A stretch of 64,000 bases of DNA from Mucilaginibacter ginsenosidivorans (lineage in GTDB: Bacteria; Bacteroidota; Bacteroidia; Sphingobacteriales; Sphingobacteriaceae), in NCBI RefSeq assembly GCF_007971025.1, contig NZ_CP042436.1:744001-808000 (forward strand), read 5' to 3'. Of this stretch, positions 17,465-27,585 are shown piece after piece (position 1 is the first letter of the stretch; each line of letters starts with the position of its first letter). The notes under the pieces are model-generated. The model ran no database searches. It was not told where the DNA came from and saw only the letters and a list, made by a program, of their open reading frames with translations. Made by a program: the position numbers and the translations under genes.

Positions 17465-19327
17465 ATGTTTAAAAAATATGATGTCGTAGTTGTTGGCGCT
17501 GGGCACGCGGGTTGTGAAGCAGCTGCGGCTGCGGCAAACCTTGGGTCGTCTGTGTTGCTGATAACGATGAACATGGGTACAATCGCCCAAATGAGTTGTA
17601 ACCCCGCTATGGGCGGTGTGGCTAAAGGACAGATAGTGCGCGAAATTGATGCTATGGGTGGGTATTCCGGAATAATTGCTGATAAAACCACCATTCAATT
17701 CCGTATGCTAAACCTGTCGAAGGGCCCTGCCATGTGGAGCCCGCGTGCGCAAAACGACCGCATGCGCTTTGCCGAAGAATGGCGCCTGGCTTTGGAGCAA
17801 ACACCAAACGTCGATTTTTGGCAGGATATGGTTAGTTCCCTCATAGTAAAGGGTAATACTGTAAAAGGTGTGCGTACCTCGCTGGGCATCGAGATAGAAT
17901 GCGATACAGTAGTGCTCACTAACGGAACATTCTTAAATGGATTGATCCATATCGGCGAAAAACGCTTCGGCGGCGGCCGAACCGCTGAGCGGGCCGCAAC
18001 AGGCCTAACCGAACAACTGGTTGAGTTGGGCTTTGAATCGGGTCGCATGAAGACGGGCACGCCGCCCAGGGTGGACGGCCGCAGCCTTAATTATAGTGTG
18101 ATGGAAGAACAATGGGGCGATGAAAACCCCGGTCGTTTTTCTTTCACTGATGTTGAACGGCCGACCGGAAAAAGGTGCTGCTGGATAACCTATACCAACC
18201 CCGAAGTTCACGAAACTTTAAAGGAAGGTTTTGAAAAATCGCCGATGTTTACCGGGCGAATTAAAGGACTTGGCCCGCGATACTGCCCTTCCATTGAAGA
18301 TAAAATAAACCGCTTTGCCGAGCGCGAGCGTCACCAGATATTTGTGGAGCCGGAAGGTTTCAATACCGTTGAAATATATGTGAACGGCTTCTCAACTTCT
18401 CTCCCGGAAGATGTTCAATACCGCGCACTCATACAAATACCAGGGTTTGAAAATGCAAAGATATTCCGGCCCGGGTATGCAATCGAATATGATTACTTCC
18501 CTCCTACACAACTTGACCTGACACTCGAAACAAAGCTCGTAAGCAACCTGTTTTTCGCCGGACAGATCAATGGCACCACGGGTTACGAAGAAGCAGCATC
18601 GCAGGGATTTATCGCAGGCATTAATGCACATCAAAAAGTTCACGATAAGCACGAACTGATCATGAAGCGTTCGGAATCTTATATCGGCGTACTGATAGAT
18701 GACCTGGTGACCAAGGGAACCGAAGAACCTTATCGCATGTTCACATCGCGGGCCGAGCACCGCCTGCTCCTCCGGCAGGACAACGCCGATATAAGGTTAA
18801 CTCCTATCGGTTACGAGCTGGGCCTGATAAACGATGAGCGCATGGATAAAGTCAACAAGAAAATTGAGGACTCGGATAAGATAGTCACTTTTACCAAACA
18901 AGTATCAATAGAAGCTTCTTCTGCTAGTCCTTTGCTTGAAGAGCTTGGCACTGCCGCGCTTTCTCAAAATGTAAAGATGTTCAACCTGATCAGCCGCCCG
19001 CAAGTTTCACTGAACGACCTCCGGAAAGCTGACAACTCTCTTGATGAACTCCTTAATAAATTCGACCAGGAAACAATTGAGCAGGCTGAAATAAAAATCA
19101 AATACGAGAGTTATTTTGAGAAGGAAATGGACATTGTAGAAAAAATGAGGAAGATGGAGGACAAAGAGATCAACCCTGAGTTTAATTATCAATCGCTGGT
19201 TTCCTTATCAAAAGAGGCCCGTGAAAAACTCATGAAGATAAAACCAAGGACCTTAGGCCAGGCTTCCCGAATTTCGGGGGTTTCACCATCGGATATATCG
19301 GTTTTAATGGTACACATTTCAAGATAA
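17465..19327 (+). CDS. mnmG: tRNA uridine-5-carboxymethylaminomethyl modification enzyme MnmG (GidA)
   Basis: 620 residues from the ATG at 17465 ([20 protein letters not shown]), which has a GGAGGAAG ribosome-type stretch just upstream. The longer frame from 17447 would begin inside a parS-like palindrome. MnmG with MnmE installs the cmnm5 group on U34 of several tRNAs using FAD and 5,10-methylene-THF. The FAD motif [11 protein letters not shown], the [16 protein letters not shown]-type segment, [13 protein letters not shown] and the C-terminal tRNA-binding tail ([19 protein letters not shown]) are all present, and length is normal. Confidence 0.97.
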   Translation: MFKKYDVVVVGAGHAGCEAAAAAANLGSSVLLITMNMGTIAQMSCNPAMGGVAKGQIVREIDAMGGYSGIIADKTTIQFRMLNLSKGPAMWSPRAQNDRMRFAEEWRLALEQTPNVDFWQDMVSSLIVKGNTVKGVRTSLGIEIECDTVVLTNGTFLNGLIHIGEKRFGGGRTAERAATGLTEQLVELGFESGRMKTGTPPRVDGRSLNYSVMEEQWGDENPGRFSFTDVERPTGKRCCWITYTNPEVHETLKEGFEKSPMFTGRIKGLGPRYCPSIEDKINRFAERERHQIFVEPEGFNTVEIYVNGFSTSLPEDVQYRALIQIPGFENAKIFRPGYAIEYDYFPPTQLDLTLETKLVSNLFFAGQINGTTGYEEAASQGFIAGINAHQKVHDKHELIMKRSESYIGVLIDDLVTKGTEEPYRMFTSRAEHRLLLRQDNADIRLTPIGYELGLINDERMDKVNKKIEDSDKIVTFTKQVSIEASSASPLLEELGTAALSQNVKMFNLISRPQVSLNDLRKADNSLDELLNKFDQETIEQAEIKIKYESYFEKEMDIVEKMRKMEDKEINPEFNYQSLVSLSKEAREKLMKIKPRTLGQASRISGVSPSDISVLMVHISR

Positions 19328-19437
19328 ATATAAACAACTGATTATCAATATATTACAAATATTGTTTTAAACGCATTATTTTTAATTCTGAATGGTAATC
19401 TTCATAAAAAGACAAAAATCATTTATAGCGGCTAAAA

Positions 19438-21081
19438 ATGGGGTTAAATAAAAAGTCTGTTTTTTCGACAAAAAATTTTGCGTTTCTCGTCACCCTATTG
19501 CTTATTTCCGGCTGCGCAAGCATACAGAAGCCGGCGGGCGGACCGAAAGACCGGACACCGCCAAAATTGCTAAAGGCCACGCCGCCGAACATGACCAGGA
19601 ATTTTAAGGAAAAGCAAATACGTCTCGACTTCGACGAATATTTTAATCTTAAGAATCCATTCCAGGAAATTATCATAAGCCCTACGCAAGAAAAGCCGCC
19701 GACGTTTAAAGTGAGCAAAAAATCGATCGTCGTCGACTTTAAAGATACGCTTGAAAAAAACACTACCTACGTTATCAACTTTGGAAAAGCCATCGCCGAC
19801 GTAAACGAAAATAACGTACTTGAGAATTTCACATACGTTTTTTCTACCGGTCCGCACATCGACTCCTTAAGTATATCAGGTGATGTTAAAAATTCGCTAA
19901 CCGGGGAAAAAGTGAAAGACGCAACTGTAATGCTTTTCCCGGTAAAACAAGACACGCTTTTTGGCAAAAAGAAACCTTCTATTTTCGCTACTACCGATAC
20001 GTCCGGAAATTTTTCGCTCAATAACCTCCATGCAGAAGATTATCATATCTATGCCTTGAAAGAAGATAACCCGAACAAAATATATGACAATGAAAAAGAA
20101 CTTGTCGGTTTTTTGAAGGCTGCGATCCATTTGAATAAAGACACCTCAAACATTCATCTCAGCTTGTTTAAACAGGATCCTGAAAAACTAAGAGTTGTTG
20201 ACCGTCGTTTCGATCTTGATGGGAAACTTTTCTTTACTTTCAATAAGCCGGTCGAAAACCCATCGGTTAAGGTTATCGAACCAGCGGCACTTAATAGTCA
20301 AAAGATAGTAGACATTAACCCAACCCGTGACACCATAGGCATTTACATGCGTTCTATGGATTTTGATTCGATAAAGGTTGCGATGATTCAAAACAACAAA
20401 CCCTTTGACACGGTAACCTTGCGTAAGGCGCGAAAAGAAAGCTACGAGCGGATCATCAAGTTGCAATACAATACGAGCCCTGACGGAAAACTAAGGCCCT
20501 CGGATGATCTCATTGTTACTTCGAGCCTGCCGCTGGAAAACTTTGATCAGTCACTCATCGCCCTGACCGAAGATTCTGTCAATATATCCAATTACAAAAT
20601 AGTCCGCGATACCGGAAGCCTTCACAAGCTATTGTTCAAATATCCGTGGAAACAAAACAGCCGCTATCAACTGGTATTTAACGAAGGTGCATTGACGGAT
20701 ATTTACGGCGACAAAAGCAAAAAGCTTGCAACGCTTTTCCAACCCGACAAAACCGAAAACTATGGACAATTAACTGTAAAAGTAAGTATCCCGGATACTT
20801 CAAAAGCTTACGTGGTTGAGTTGTTAAATACGGATAGAAAGGTGGTACATACCGACCCTGTTACCAAAAAAACCACGCTCAGCTACAAAAATTACCGCAT
20901 TGGTAAATACTATATCAGGGTTGTATACGACACTAACAAGAACGGCAAATGGGACAGCGGTAATGTAAAAAAAAGGTTATACCCAGAAAATATCTGGCAG
21001 TACAGCAAAGAAATCGTACTGCGGTCGAACTGGGATGCGGAGGAGACGCTGGATATACCCAAGGAGCCTATTGTTCCTTAA
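19438..21081 (+). CDS. Lipoprotein with SbsA-type Ig-like domain
   Basis: 547 residues. A lipoprotein signal ends at LLLISGCASIQKP (lipobox Cys at residue 26). The next 110 residues (GGPKDRTPPKLLKATPPN, then NTTYVINFGKAIADVNENN) match the SbsA/Big_5 Ig-like module of conserved Bacteroidota lipoproteins. The remainder is beta-rich and ends with a segment like YDTNKNGKWDSGNVKKRLYP, recalling calcium-loop text. It is probably an outer-membrane-anchored periplasmic protein; the function is unknown. Its 3' end overlaps the convergent carbonic anhydrase-like gene by 14 bp. Confidence 0.85.
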   Translation: MGLNKKSVFSTKNFAFLVTLLLISGCASIQKPAGGPKDRTPPKLLKATPPNMTRNFKEKQIRLDFDEYFNLKNPFQEIIISPTQEKPPTFKVSKKSIVVDFKDTLEKNTTYVINFGKAIADVNENNVLENFTYVFSTGPHIDSLSISGDVKNSLTGEKVKDATVMLFPVKQDTLFGKKKPSIFATTDTSGNFSLNNLHAEDYHIYALKEDNPNKIYDNEKELVGFLKAAIHLNKDTSNIHLSLFKQDPEKLRVVDRRFDLDGKLFFTFNKPVENPSVKVIEPAALNSQKIVDINPTRDTIGIYMRSMDFDSIKVAMIQNNKPFDTVTLRKARKESYERIIKLQYNTSPDGKLRPSDDLIVTSSLPLENFDQSLIALTEDSVNISNYKIVRDTGSLHKLLFKYPWKQNSRYQLVFNEGALTDIYGDKSKKLATLFQPDKTENYGQLTVKVSIPDTSKAYVVELLNTDRKVVHTDPVTKKTTLSYKNYRIGKYYIRVVYDTNKNGKWDSGNVKKRLYPENIWQYSKEIVLRSNWDAEETLDIPKEPIVP

Positions 21082-21583
21082 ACCAGCCGGAATACATAAT
21101 GTAGTTATGCGGCAATTGCCGCAGCATATCTTTTTGCTCCTGGCTTAGTGGTTTAATTTTTTTTGCCGGCGTACCGGCATACAGGTAGCCGGATTCGCAA
21201 ATGGTATTCTCCAGCACGACAGAGCCTGCTCCAACGATCACGAATTCCTCTACCACGGCATGATCCATTACAATAGCTCCCATACCTATCAATACATGGT
21301 CTTTCAGCGTGCAGCCGTGTACAAGCGCATTGTGCCCGATAGAAACGTTATTGCCTACCTCTGTACCTGCTTTAAGATAAGTACAATGGATAACGGCTCC
21401 ATCCTGCACATTTGTATTGTCCCCTATCCGGATATAATGTACATCTCCCCTGATAACCGCATTAAACCAAACCGAGCAATTATTGCCCATTATTACATCG
21501 CCAACGATCGTACAGTTTTCGGCAACAAAACAGTTTTCTCCCCATACGGGGCTCTTGTCTTTCACGGGCAGGATAACAGGCAT
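21068..21583 (-). CDS. Gamma-class carbonic anhydrase family protein (YrdA/PaaY-like)
   Basis: 171 residues with left-handed beta-helix hexapeptide repeats (NCSVWFNAVIRGDVHYIRIG, VIHCTY, VSIGHNALVHGC). The three zinc-ligand His positions of gamma carbonic anhydrases are visible in VIHCT, IGHNALVHG. Members are trimeric; some hydrate CO2, others transfer acyl groups or have unknown roles. The tRNA gene lies just upstream on the opposite strand. Confidence 0.93.
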   Translation of the reverse strand: MPVILPVKDKSPVWGENCFVAENCTIVGDVIMGNNCSVWFNAVIRGDVHYIRIGDNTNVQDGAVIHCTYLKAGTEVGNNVSIGHNALVHGCTLKDHVLIGMGAIVMDHAVVEEFVIVGAGSVVLENTICESGYLYAGTPAKKIKPLSQEQKDMLRQLPHNYIMYSGWFKEQ

Positions 21584-21650
21584 ATTTTCAATTATTGAAT
21601 TATCGGTTTACTGAATTATTGAATGAATTTACTATGTTTGGCTTACCAAA

Positions 21651-21723
21651 GCGGAAATAGCTCAGTCGGTAGAGCATCAGTTTCCCAAACTGAAGGCCGC
21701 GGGTTCGAATCCCGTTTTCCGCT
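21651..21723 (+). tRNA. tRNA-Gly (anticodon CCC)
   Basis: A 73-nt cloverleaf read by eye. The acceptor stem is GCGGAAA/TTTCCGC with discriminator T. The D arm is AGCTCAGTCGGTAGAGC. The anticodon arm TCAGT-TTCCCAA-ACTGA gives anticodon CCC. The T arm is CGGGTTCGAATCCCG. U at the discriminator position fits bacterial tRNA-Gly. The 3' CCA is not encoded, as is common in this phylum. Confidence 0.95.
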
Positions 21724-21728
21724 CTTAT

Positions 21729-22232
21729 TTACACCCACCACCCCATCTCAAATTTTACTTTCGGCCGCTCTTTATTATATAGGTTAAGGACCACTTTTAC
21801 CGCTTTTATCCGCCACTCCAGGGCTGCTTCGCCGGGTTCCATGTCTTCATCTTGCCTGGATTTGCCCAAAACGGTCTCAAGATGGTCGCGAATTGCCTGG
21901 AATTGATGCTTAGCATCCTCGTTTTCACTTAAAAATTCAACCGACTCCAGTGACTTCGTGCCACTATGTTGTTCATGGTTCCAGCATACTGTTTTTAAAG
22001 GCAGGCTAAGCCCGTTTAATATCTTCTTTTGTCCCCATTGATAAATGGTCCGGTCGGCCCTGAATTCCTTTTTTGCATATAACTTATCTGCCTCAATATC
22101 CACGCCCCATTTCAGAAAAATACCCGCATCTTCAAACAAAATACCGTCTGTCAGGGCCACTACACCGTCTGATGGTACTATCGTTATTTCCGGCTCGTCT
22201 TTCCTCTTTTTAAAAATTGAAAATAGTCCCAT
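21729..22232 (-). CDS. Conserved hypothetical protein
   Basis: 167 residues, MGLFSIFKKRKDEPEITIVP..., soluble, with no signal peptide and no motif I recognise. It is rich in aromatic residues at the end (RPKVKFEMGWWV). It lies 6 bp after nadB on the same strand and 6 bp from the tRNA on the other side, so it is probably co-transcribed with nadB. The role is unknown. Confidence 0.7.
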   Translation of the reverse strand: MGLFSIFKKRKDEPEITIVPSDGVVALTDGILFEDAGIFLKWGVDIEADKLYAKKEFRADRTIYQWGQKKILNGLSLPLKTVCWNHEQHSGTKSLESVEFLSENEDAKHQFQAIRDHLETVLGKSRQDEDMEPGEAALEWRIKAVKVVLNLYNKERPKVKFEMGWWV

Positions 22233-22238
22233 AAATAA

Positions 22239-23831
22239 TCAAAACACGGTATCATGTACCGGCTCAGCATGTACCTTATAATCAGTTGTATAATGCAGGC
22301 CCCGGCTCTCCTTCCTTAACATGGCCGATTTCACCACAATATAAGACACCTGTATCAAATTTCGCAACTCGCAAAGTTTAACCGACAACTTGGTTTTTTT
22401 ATAAAAATCCTCGGTTTCTTCGTAAAGCAGCCCCAACCTCCTCATCGCCCGGTCAAGCCTGAAATCGGAACGTACTATACCTACATAATCGCTCATCAGT
22501 TTCTGCATCTCGCGGATATTATGTGTAACCAGGATATCCTCGTTGGACAACTGCACCCCATGTTCGTTCCAGTCGGGTATATTTTCGGGAATAACGTTAT
22601 TCCCGAAGGTCTTTATAGCATCCTCGTATATTCTATGGGCAAATACCAATGCCTCGAGTAAGGAGTTGGATGCTAACCGATTAGCGCCATGTAAACCCGT
22701 TGACGAACACTCACCGCAAGCATAAAGACGCATAATCGACGATCTGCCGGAATGATCAACCATGATACCTCCGCACATATAGTGACATGCCGGCGCTACG
22801 GGTATCATATCCTTGGTCATGTCAATACCTATCTCAAGGCACTTGGCATAGATATTAGGAAAATGTGCCAGGATATCCTTTTTGGCGCGATGCCTTATAT
22901 CAAGATATACGTAGTCTTCTCCGGATTTCTTTATCTCATTATCTATCGCCCTGGCCACAATATCCCGCGGCGCCAGGGATTTACGCTCGTCATACTCCTG
23001 CATAAACTCCAGGCCGTTGGTACGCTTTAATATACCGCCAAATCCTCTTACCGCTTCTGATATCAGGAATGACGGGTATTCGCCCGGGTTGTATAAAGCG
23101 GTGGGATGAAACTGTATAAATTCCATATTCCTTACCTTGCCTTTTGCACGGTAAACCATAGCGACACCGTCGCCCGTGGCAATAGTAGGATTGGTGGTTA
23201 TAGAATAAATATGCCCTGCCCCGCCAGACGCCATAACGGTAACCCTGGATAATATCTTCTCTACATGCCCATTAATCGTATTCAGTACATAAACGCCATA
23301 ACAATTTATGTCCGAAGTCGACTTATCTACAAACTGCCCCAGGTGGTGCTGGGTTATCAGGTCTACCGCAAAATAATGTGTTAATATGGTAATGTTTGGG
23401 TTAGAATGTACCTGGTCAAGTAAAGCGCGCTCTATTTCCCAACCGGTAATATCCTTATAATGTAACACCCGAAACTCTGAATGGCCGCCCTCTTTTGCAA
23501 GGTCGTACATCCCTTCATTTGTCTTATCAAAGTTGGTACCGTAATCAATAATTTCTCGTATTCGCTCCGGTCCCTCCTTTATTACTATCTCCACAGTTTT
23601 CTTATCGCACAGGTCATCACCGGCAACCAGTGTATCTTCTATGTGTTTTTCAAATGAATCTTCTTTTTTATCAACAACTACAGCAACGCCCCCCTGGGCA
23701 TACTTAGTGTTCGATTCATCTTCGTTTGATTTTGTAACTATCAGTACCTTACCATGCTTTGCTGCTTTAAGTGCAAAACTTAATCCGGCTATTCCAGACC
23801 CTATCACCAGGAAATCACAAGTTCTAGTCAT
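22239..23831 (-). CDS. nadB: L-aspartate oxidase NadB
   Basis: A 530-residue flavoprotein that oxidises L-aspartate to iminoaspartate, the first step of de novo NAD synthesis. It shows the FAD motif FLVIGSGIAGLSFALKAA and the TKYAQGGVAVV segment. The active-site text VRGFGGILKRTNGLEFM and PVAPACHYMCGG is followed by CGECSSTGLHGANRLASNSL, characteristic of NadB among succinate dehydrogenase-like proteins. Its usual partner nadA is divergent across a 409-bp gap. Confidence 0.96.
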   Translation of the reverse strand: MTRTCDFLVIGSGIAGLSFALKAAKHGKVLIVTKSNEDESNTKYAQGGVAVVVDKKEDSFEKHIEDTLVAGDDLCDKKTVEIVIKEGPERIREIIDYGTNFDKTNEGMYDLAKEGGHSEFRVLHYKDITGWEIERALLDQVHSNPNITILTHYFAVDLITQHHLGQFVDKSTSDINCYGVYVLNTINGHVEKILSRVTVMASGGAGHIYSITTNPTIATGDGVAMVYRAKGKVRNMEFIQFHPTALYNPGEYPSFLISEAVRGFGGILKRTNGLEFMQEYDERKSLAPRDIVARAIDNEIKKSGEDYVYLDIRHRAKKDILAHFPNIYAKCLEIGIDMTKDMIPVAPACHYMCGGIMVDHSGRSSIMRLYACGECSSTGLHGANRLASNSLLEALVFAHRIYEDAIKTFGNNVIPENIPDWNEHGVQLSNEDILVTHNIREMQKLMSDYVGIVRSDFRLDRAMRRLGLLYEETEDFYKKTKLSVKLCELRNLIQVSYIVVKSAMLRKESRGLHYTTDYKVHAEPVHDTVF

Positions 23832-24240
23832 TTTTTAAGTATATGTTGTGTAAAAGTACGGGTTATGTTAGAAAGCGCTTTAAAAGCTGTTAATTTTGTG
23901 TAAGTAAAAAATCAATAAATAATTAAATGGTTGAAAAGTTACTTTCAGATGGATTTACACACCATTTTATCAGCGATTTTTGCATCTGTTTTCTTACTTA
24001 ATTAACATTTTTAACACGCTCAAACTATTAACATATCAGCTTTTAAAAGTATTTTAATGCAATTAGATAAGTCTTAAAATCAATTAAATAGATTTTAAAA
24101 ATGTATCAAAATTTGTTGAAAAAATGTCACAAATAACTTTTAGCTTGGTTTGCAGCACTAATTTTAAACAGAATTAACACACCAATAACAATAGCTTTTT
24201 TCTTTATATAAAAAGTATTGTTATTAATTGAATTGTTGAA
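23832..24240. other. nadB-nadA divergent intergenic region
   Basis: 409 very A+T-rich bases that must hold both promoters. I see no clear TAnnTTTG box with a spaced TTTG, no convincing operator palindrome and no open frame with a known family. Confidence 0.5.
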
Positions 24241-25233
24241 ATGGATACCTTAGATGAGCTCAATGTAAAAGGATTTGTGGACGAATACATCGACCCAACA
24301 CTTGATCTTTTTGAAGAGATAGAACGATTAAAAAAACAAAAGAATGCGGTTATTTTGGCTCATTATTACCAGGAACCCGATATACAGGATATTGCTGATT
24401 ATATTGGCGATAGTCTTGGGTTATCCCAGCAAGCAGCTAAAACTGATGCAGATATCATTGTATTTGCCGGCGTTCATTTTATGGCTGAGACCGCTAAAAT
24501 ATTATCACCACAGAAAAAAGTCCTTTTACCCGACTTAAAAGCAGGGTGCTCATTAGCTGACAGCTGCCCGCCCCATTTGTTCAGGAAATTTAAAGAGAAT
24601 TACCCCGATCATCTGGTCATCACCTATGTGAATTGCACGGCAGAACTGAAAGCATTGAGCGATATTGTTTGCACATCCAGCAATGCGGTACAAATTGTGG
24701 AAAGCTTACCAAAAGATCAGAAGATCATCTTCGGGCCAGATAAAAATTTGGGTGCTTATGTTGCGAAGAAAACAGGGAGGGATTTGGTTTTATGGAACGG
24801 AGCCTGTATGGTTCACGAGATATTTTCGAGAGAGAAAATAACAAAATTAAAAGAACGCCATCCGAATGCTAAATTATTGGCCCATCCTGAATGTGAGGAT
24901 GTTATTCTTAAAATGGCTGACTATATCGGATCGACAACAGGACTGTTAAAATATGCTACCAAAAGCCCTGAAAAGGAATTTATTGTAGCTACCGAGTCAG
25001 GAATAATTCACCAGATGCAAAAGGATAATCCGGATAAAATATTTATACCTGCTCCGCCAAATAACCAATGCGCCTGTAACGATTGTCCGCATATGAAAAG
25101 AAACACACTGGAAAAACTTTACTTGTGTATAAAAAATGAAATGCCTGAGATAACCGTTCCGGAACATATTATTGAAAAGGCCGTGAAGCCTATAGAAAGA
25201 ATGCTTAATATATCGGCCAGGTTAGGCTTGTAA
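24241..25233 (+). CDS. nadA: Quinolinate synthase NadA
   Basis: 330 residues. NadA condenses iminoaspartate with dihydroxyacetone phosphate to give quinolinate, using a [4Fe-4S] cluster. The motifs [23 protein letters not shown]-type opening, [19 protein letters not shown] and the C-terminal [15 protein letters not shown] supply the three cluster cysteines. Length and order match the family. The enzyme acts directly after NadB, encoded divergently, so the pair forms a local NAD-synthesis locus. Confidence 0.96.
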   Translation: MDTLDELNVKGFVDEYIDPTLDLFEEIERLKKQKNAVILAHYYQEPDIQDIADYIGDSLGLSQQAAKTDADIIVFAGVHFMAETAKILSPQKKVLLPDLKAGCSLADSCPPHLFRKFKENYPDHLVITYVNCTAELKALSDIVCTSSNAVQIVESLPKDQKIIFGPDKNLGAYVAKKTGRDLVLWNGACMVHEIFSREKITKLKERHPNAKLLAHPECEDVILKMADYIGSTTGLLKYATKSPEKEFIVATESGIIHQMQKDNPDKIFIPAPPNNQCACNDCPHMKRNTLEKLYLCIKNEMPEITVPEHIIEKAVKPIERMLNISARLGL

Positions 25234-25240
25234 AAAAAGT

Positions 25241-25269
25241 ACACCTATCCTTATTTAAAGGATAGGTGT
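25241..25269. terminator. Bidirectional hairpin terminator
   Basis: A perfect 12-bp stem (25241-25252 with 25258-25269) and 5-nt loop between the nadA stop and the convergent small lipoprotein. A run of seven A before it gives a T tract for the minus strand, so the best fit is termination of the minus-strand gene and possibly of nadA. Confidence 0.75.
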
Positions 25270-25293
25270 AAGAAAATTAGTTTTCAGGGTCTT

Positions 25294-25506
25294 TCACATC
25301 AATAACATCCTGTACGCTTTGTGATTACTCCATGTCGGTGGCCTAACCGATTTATTACCTCCTTTTGCGTCATCTTCCGTTATCGTGTATTTTGTAGGTT
25401 CGCGAGGTGTTACCGGTGTAATGGGTGGCTTATTATTGTCGTTCTTTTTACAGGCTGCAATCTTCAGCAATATAAAGGCAGATAGCAACAATAGTCTGTT
25501 TATCAT
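25294..25506 (-). CDS. Small lipoprotein, hypothetical
   Basis: About 70 residues from the ATG at 25504-25506 (MINRLLLLSAFILLKIAACK). The hydrophobic stretch ending in a Cys looks like a lipobox with unusual 'IAAC'. The mature part is short, polar and Pro-rich (KKNDNNKPPITPVTPREPTK). No family is recognised. A longer in-frame start at 25545 exists but spoils the signal peptide. Confidence 0.5.
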   Translation of the reverse strand: MINRLLLLSAFILLKIAACKKNDNNKPPITPVTPREPTKYTITEDDAKGGNKSVRPPTWSNHKAYRMLLM

Positions 25507-25573
25507 AGCTAAATTGAAGCTTACTATTAATAAAGTAAACTTCAATTTAATTGTTACAAACCATTCTAAATGG

Positions 25574-25601
25574 TTGGTTTAAATAAGCTTTCGTATTTTT
25601 G
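25574..25601 (+). promoter_or_regulatory. Promoter of thiL
   Basis: TTG at 25574-25576 and TATTTTTG at 25594-25601 with a 17-bp gap match the Bacteroidota sigma-A pattern. Transcription would start near 25608, giving a leader of about 45 bases before the thiL ATG. Confidence 0.55.
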
Positions 25602-25653
25602 TAGCGGAATTACGTCCGATGCCGATTAAAGAAATGGATGTAACCGTATAATT

Positions 25654-26694
25654 ATGTTTGAAAATAGCGAAAAAGCCAATATAGAATCCTTAGGCGAGTT
25701 TGGGTTGATAGACCATCTGACCAGGCAGATAGAACTGAAACAAAAGAGCACGCTGAAGGGTGTCGGTGATGATGCTGCTGTGATCGATTTTGCAGGAAAG
25801 AAAGCATTGATATCAACCGATATGTTGCTGGAAGGTATCCATTTTGACCTGGCCTACACACCCCTTAAACATTTAGGTTATAAGGCCATACAGGTAAACC
25901 TCAGTGATGTTTATGCTATGAATGGCATTGCCACGCAGGTAACAGTGTCCTTGGGCATCTCAAGCAAATTTACCTTAGAAGCAGTTGAGGAGTTATACAA
26001 AGGGATTTACCTGGCTTGTGAAAAGTATAACGTTGACCTGGTTGGCGGCGATACGACATCGTCAAAACAGGGGTTGGTTATCGGCGTTACCGCGCTGGGC
26101 TATGCAGATGAAAAGGATATTGTATACAGAAGTGGCGCTGAAGAAGGCGATCTGATCTGCGTTTCCGGCGACCTGGGCGGAGCTTATACAGGGCTACAGT
26201 TGCTGGAGCGCGAGAAGCTGGTTTATCTTGAAAACCCCAACATACAGCCCGATCTTGAAGGCAAAGATTATATAATAGAGCGCCAGTTAAAGCCCGAGGC
26301 GCGAAGGGATATCGTTGAATTATTAAAGGATATCAGCGTAAAGCCAACCGCCATGATCGACGTTTCCGACGGACTGGCCTCTGAAGTGCTGCATATCTGC
26401 AGCCAAAGCAACAAAGGCTGCAATTTGTACGAGGAAAAAATACCCATCGACCCAATGACTTATGAAACTGCCCGGGAATTTAACCTCGACCCCACAGTTT
26501 GCGCTTTGAGCGGAGGCGAGGACTATGAATTGCTATTCACTATAAAGCAAGCCGATTATGACAAGATGAAAAATCTTGCTGATATAAGTTTTATAGGCTA
26601 TATTACAGAAGCATCCGCGGGGCGCAACCTGGTTACAAAAAGTGGTACTGTTCACGAATTAAAAGCACAAGGCTGGAACGCATTTAAAAGGTAA
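25654..26694 (+). CDS. thiL: Thiamine-monophosphate kinase ThiL
   Basis: A 346-residue ATP-dependent kinase that converts thiamine phosphate to thiamine diphosphate. It carries the PurM/ThiL motifs KGVGDDAAVID, the metal-binding VNLSDVYAMNG, VGGDTTSSKQG, MIDVSDGLASE and LSGGEDYELLFT in the right order. Other thi genes are not in the window and no TPP riboswitch is apparent in the leader. Confidence 0.96.
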   Translation: MFENSEKANIESLGEFGLIDHLTRQIELKQKSTLKGVGDDAAVIDFAGKKALISTDMLLEGIHFDLAYTPLKHLGYKAIQVNLSDVYAMNGIATQVTVSLGISSKFTLEAVEELYKGIYLACEKYNVDLVGGDTTSSKQGLVIGVTALGYADEKDIVYRSGAEEGDLICVSGDLGGAYTGLQLLEREKLVYLENPNIQPDLEGKDYIIERQLKPEARRDIVELLKDISVKPTAMIDVSDGLASEVLHICSQSNKGCNLYEEKIPIDPMTYETAREFNLDPTVCALSGGEDYELLFTIKQADYDKMKNLADISFIGYITEASAGRNLVTKSGTVHELKAQGWNAFKR

Positions 26695-26715
26695 AAATTT
26701 AAAATCGATCTTATC

Positions 26716-27576
26716 ATGAAAAAAGTATGCCTGTTGGCTCTGTTGTGTTTGGCTGTTGGTCAGCTAAAGGCCCAAAAAGCGATTGTTTTTAAAGTTAAAT
26801 ATTTGCCCAATCACGAATATAAAATGGCGGTCTCAATGGGCATGAAGATCGATGCGACATTAAAAGGCGACCAGTCGTTAATAGACAAGCTGAATGCGGA
26901 AGGTATAACACAGCCTGTTTCTGTTAATTTTCAATTCGGGATGCATGCCGATACCAAAACGGGCGCTGTAAGCAGCGATAATATGATCCCTTTAAATATG
27001 GAGGTAAGGGTCGACAGTTTGTCTGTAATAGCAAATGGAAAACAGGCGCCAATCCCACCAAACATATCGGAGAAAAGCGCCAAAATTGTCGGACGGGCAG
27101 GCTTGGACGGCCTGTCTATGATGATTGATTCCGTTGCAGGAAAAAAGACAAACGACTCGACCCAAAAGAATATGAAACAAATGATGAGTTTGTTCCAGAA
27201 GCAAATTAAATTCCCTGAGAAAGGACTTAAACCCGGCGAATCTTTTACACAAACCATGCCGTTAAATATACCCATAGGAAAGGATAGCACGAATAAGATA
27301 CACATGGATTACAGCATCACCTATAAGCTGATAAGTGTTGCAGGCGGGAAAGCTTATTTTGATGTGGTACCAAATTTCTCTATGAATTTTGCTATAAAAA
27401 CAATGAATATCAGTATGTCGGGAACTGGCCTTGGGAAAATGATTTATAGTATAAAGGACAATTTCCCGCTGTCAAATAATGGGAATTTTAACCTCGACAT
27501 CAAAGTGACATCCGATAAGTTAAATGTCGACGGTAAGGCTGTTGTCACGACGAATTCTAATACGATGATAAACTAG
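26716..27576 (+). CDS. Secreted beta-rich protein (DUF6263-like)
   Basis: 286 residues with a clear signal peptide (MKKVCLLALLCLAVGQLKAQ, cleavage after KAQ). The mature protein alternates beta strands, with many Met residues and repeated PLNMEVRVDSLS / MPLNIPIGKDS text. It looks like the DUF6263-type periplasmic proteins of Bacteroidota, of unknown function. It follows thiL by 21 bp on the same strand. Confidence 0.65.
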   Translation: MKKVCLLALLCLAVGQLKAQKAIVFKVKYLPNHEYKMAVSMGMKIDATLKGDQSLIDKLNAEGITQPVSVNFQFGMHADTKTGAVSSDNMIPLNMEVRVDSLSVIANGKQAPIPPNISEKSAKIVGRAGLDGLSMMIDSVAGKKTNDSTQKNMKQMMSLFQKQIKFPEKGLKPGESFTQTMPLNIPIGKDSTNKIHMDYSITYKLISVAGGKAYFDVVPNFSMNFAIKTMNISMSGTGLGKMIYSIKDNFPLSNNGNFNLDIKVTSDKLNVDGKAVVTTNSNTMIN

Positions 27577-27585
27577 CGACTGCGG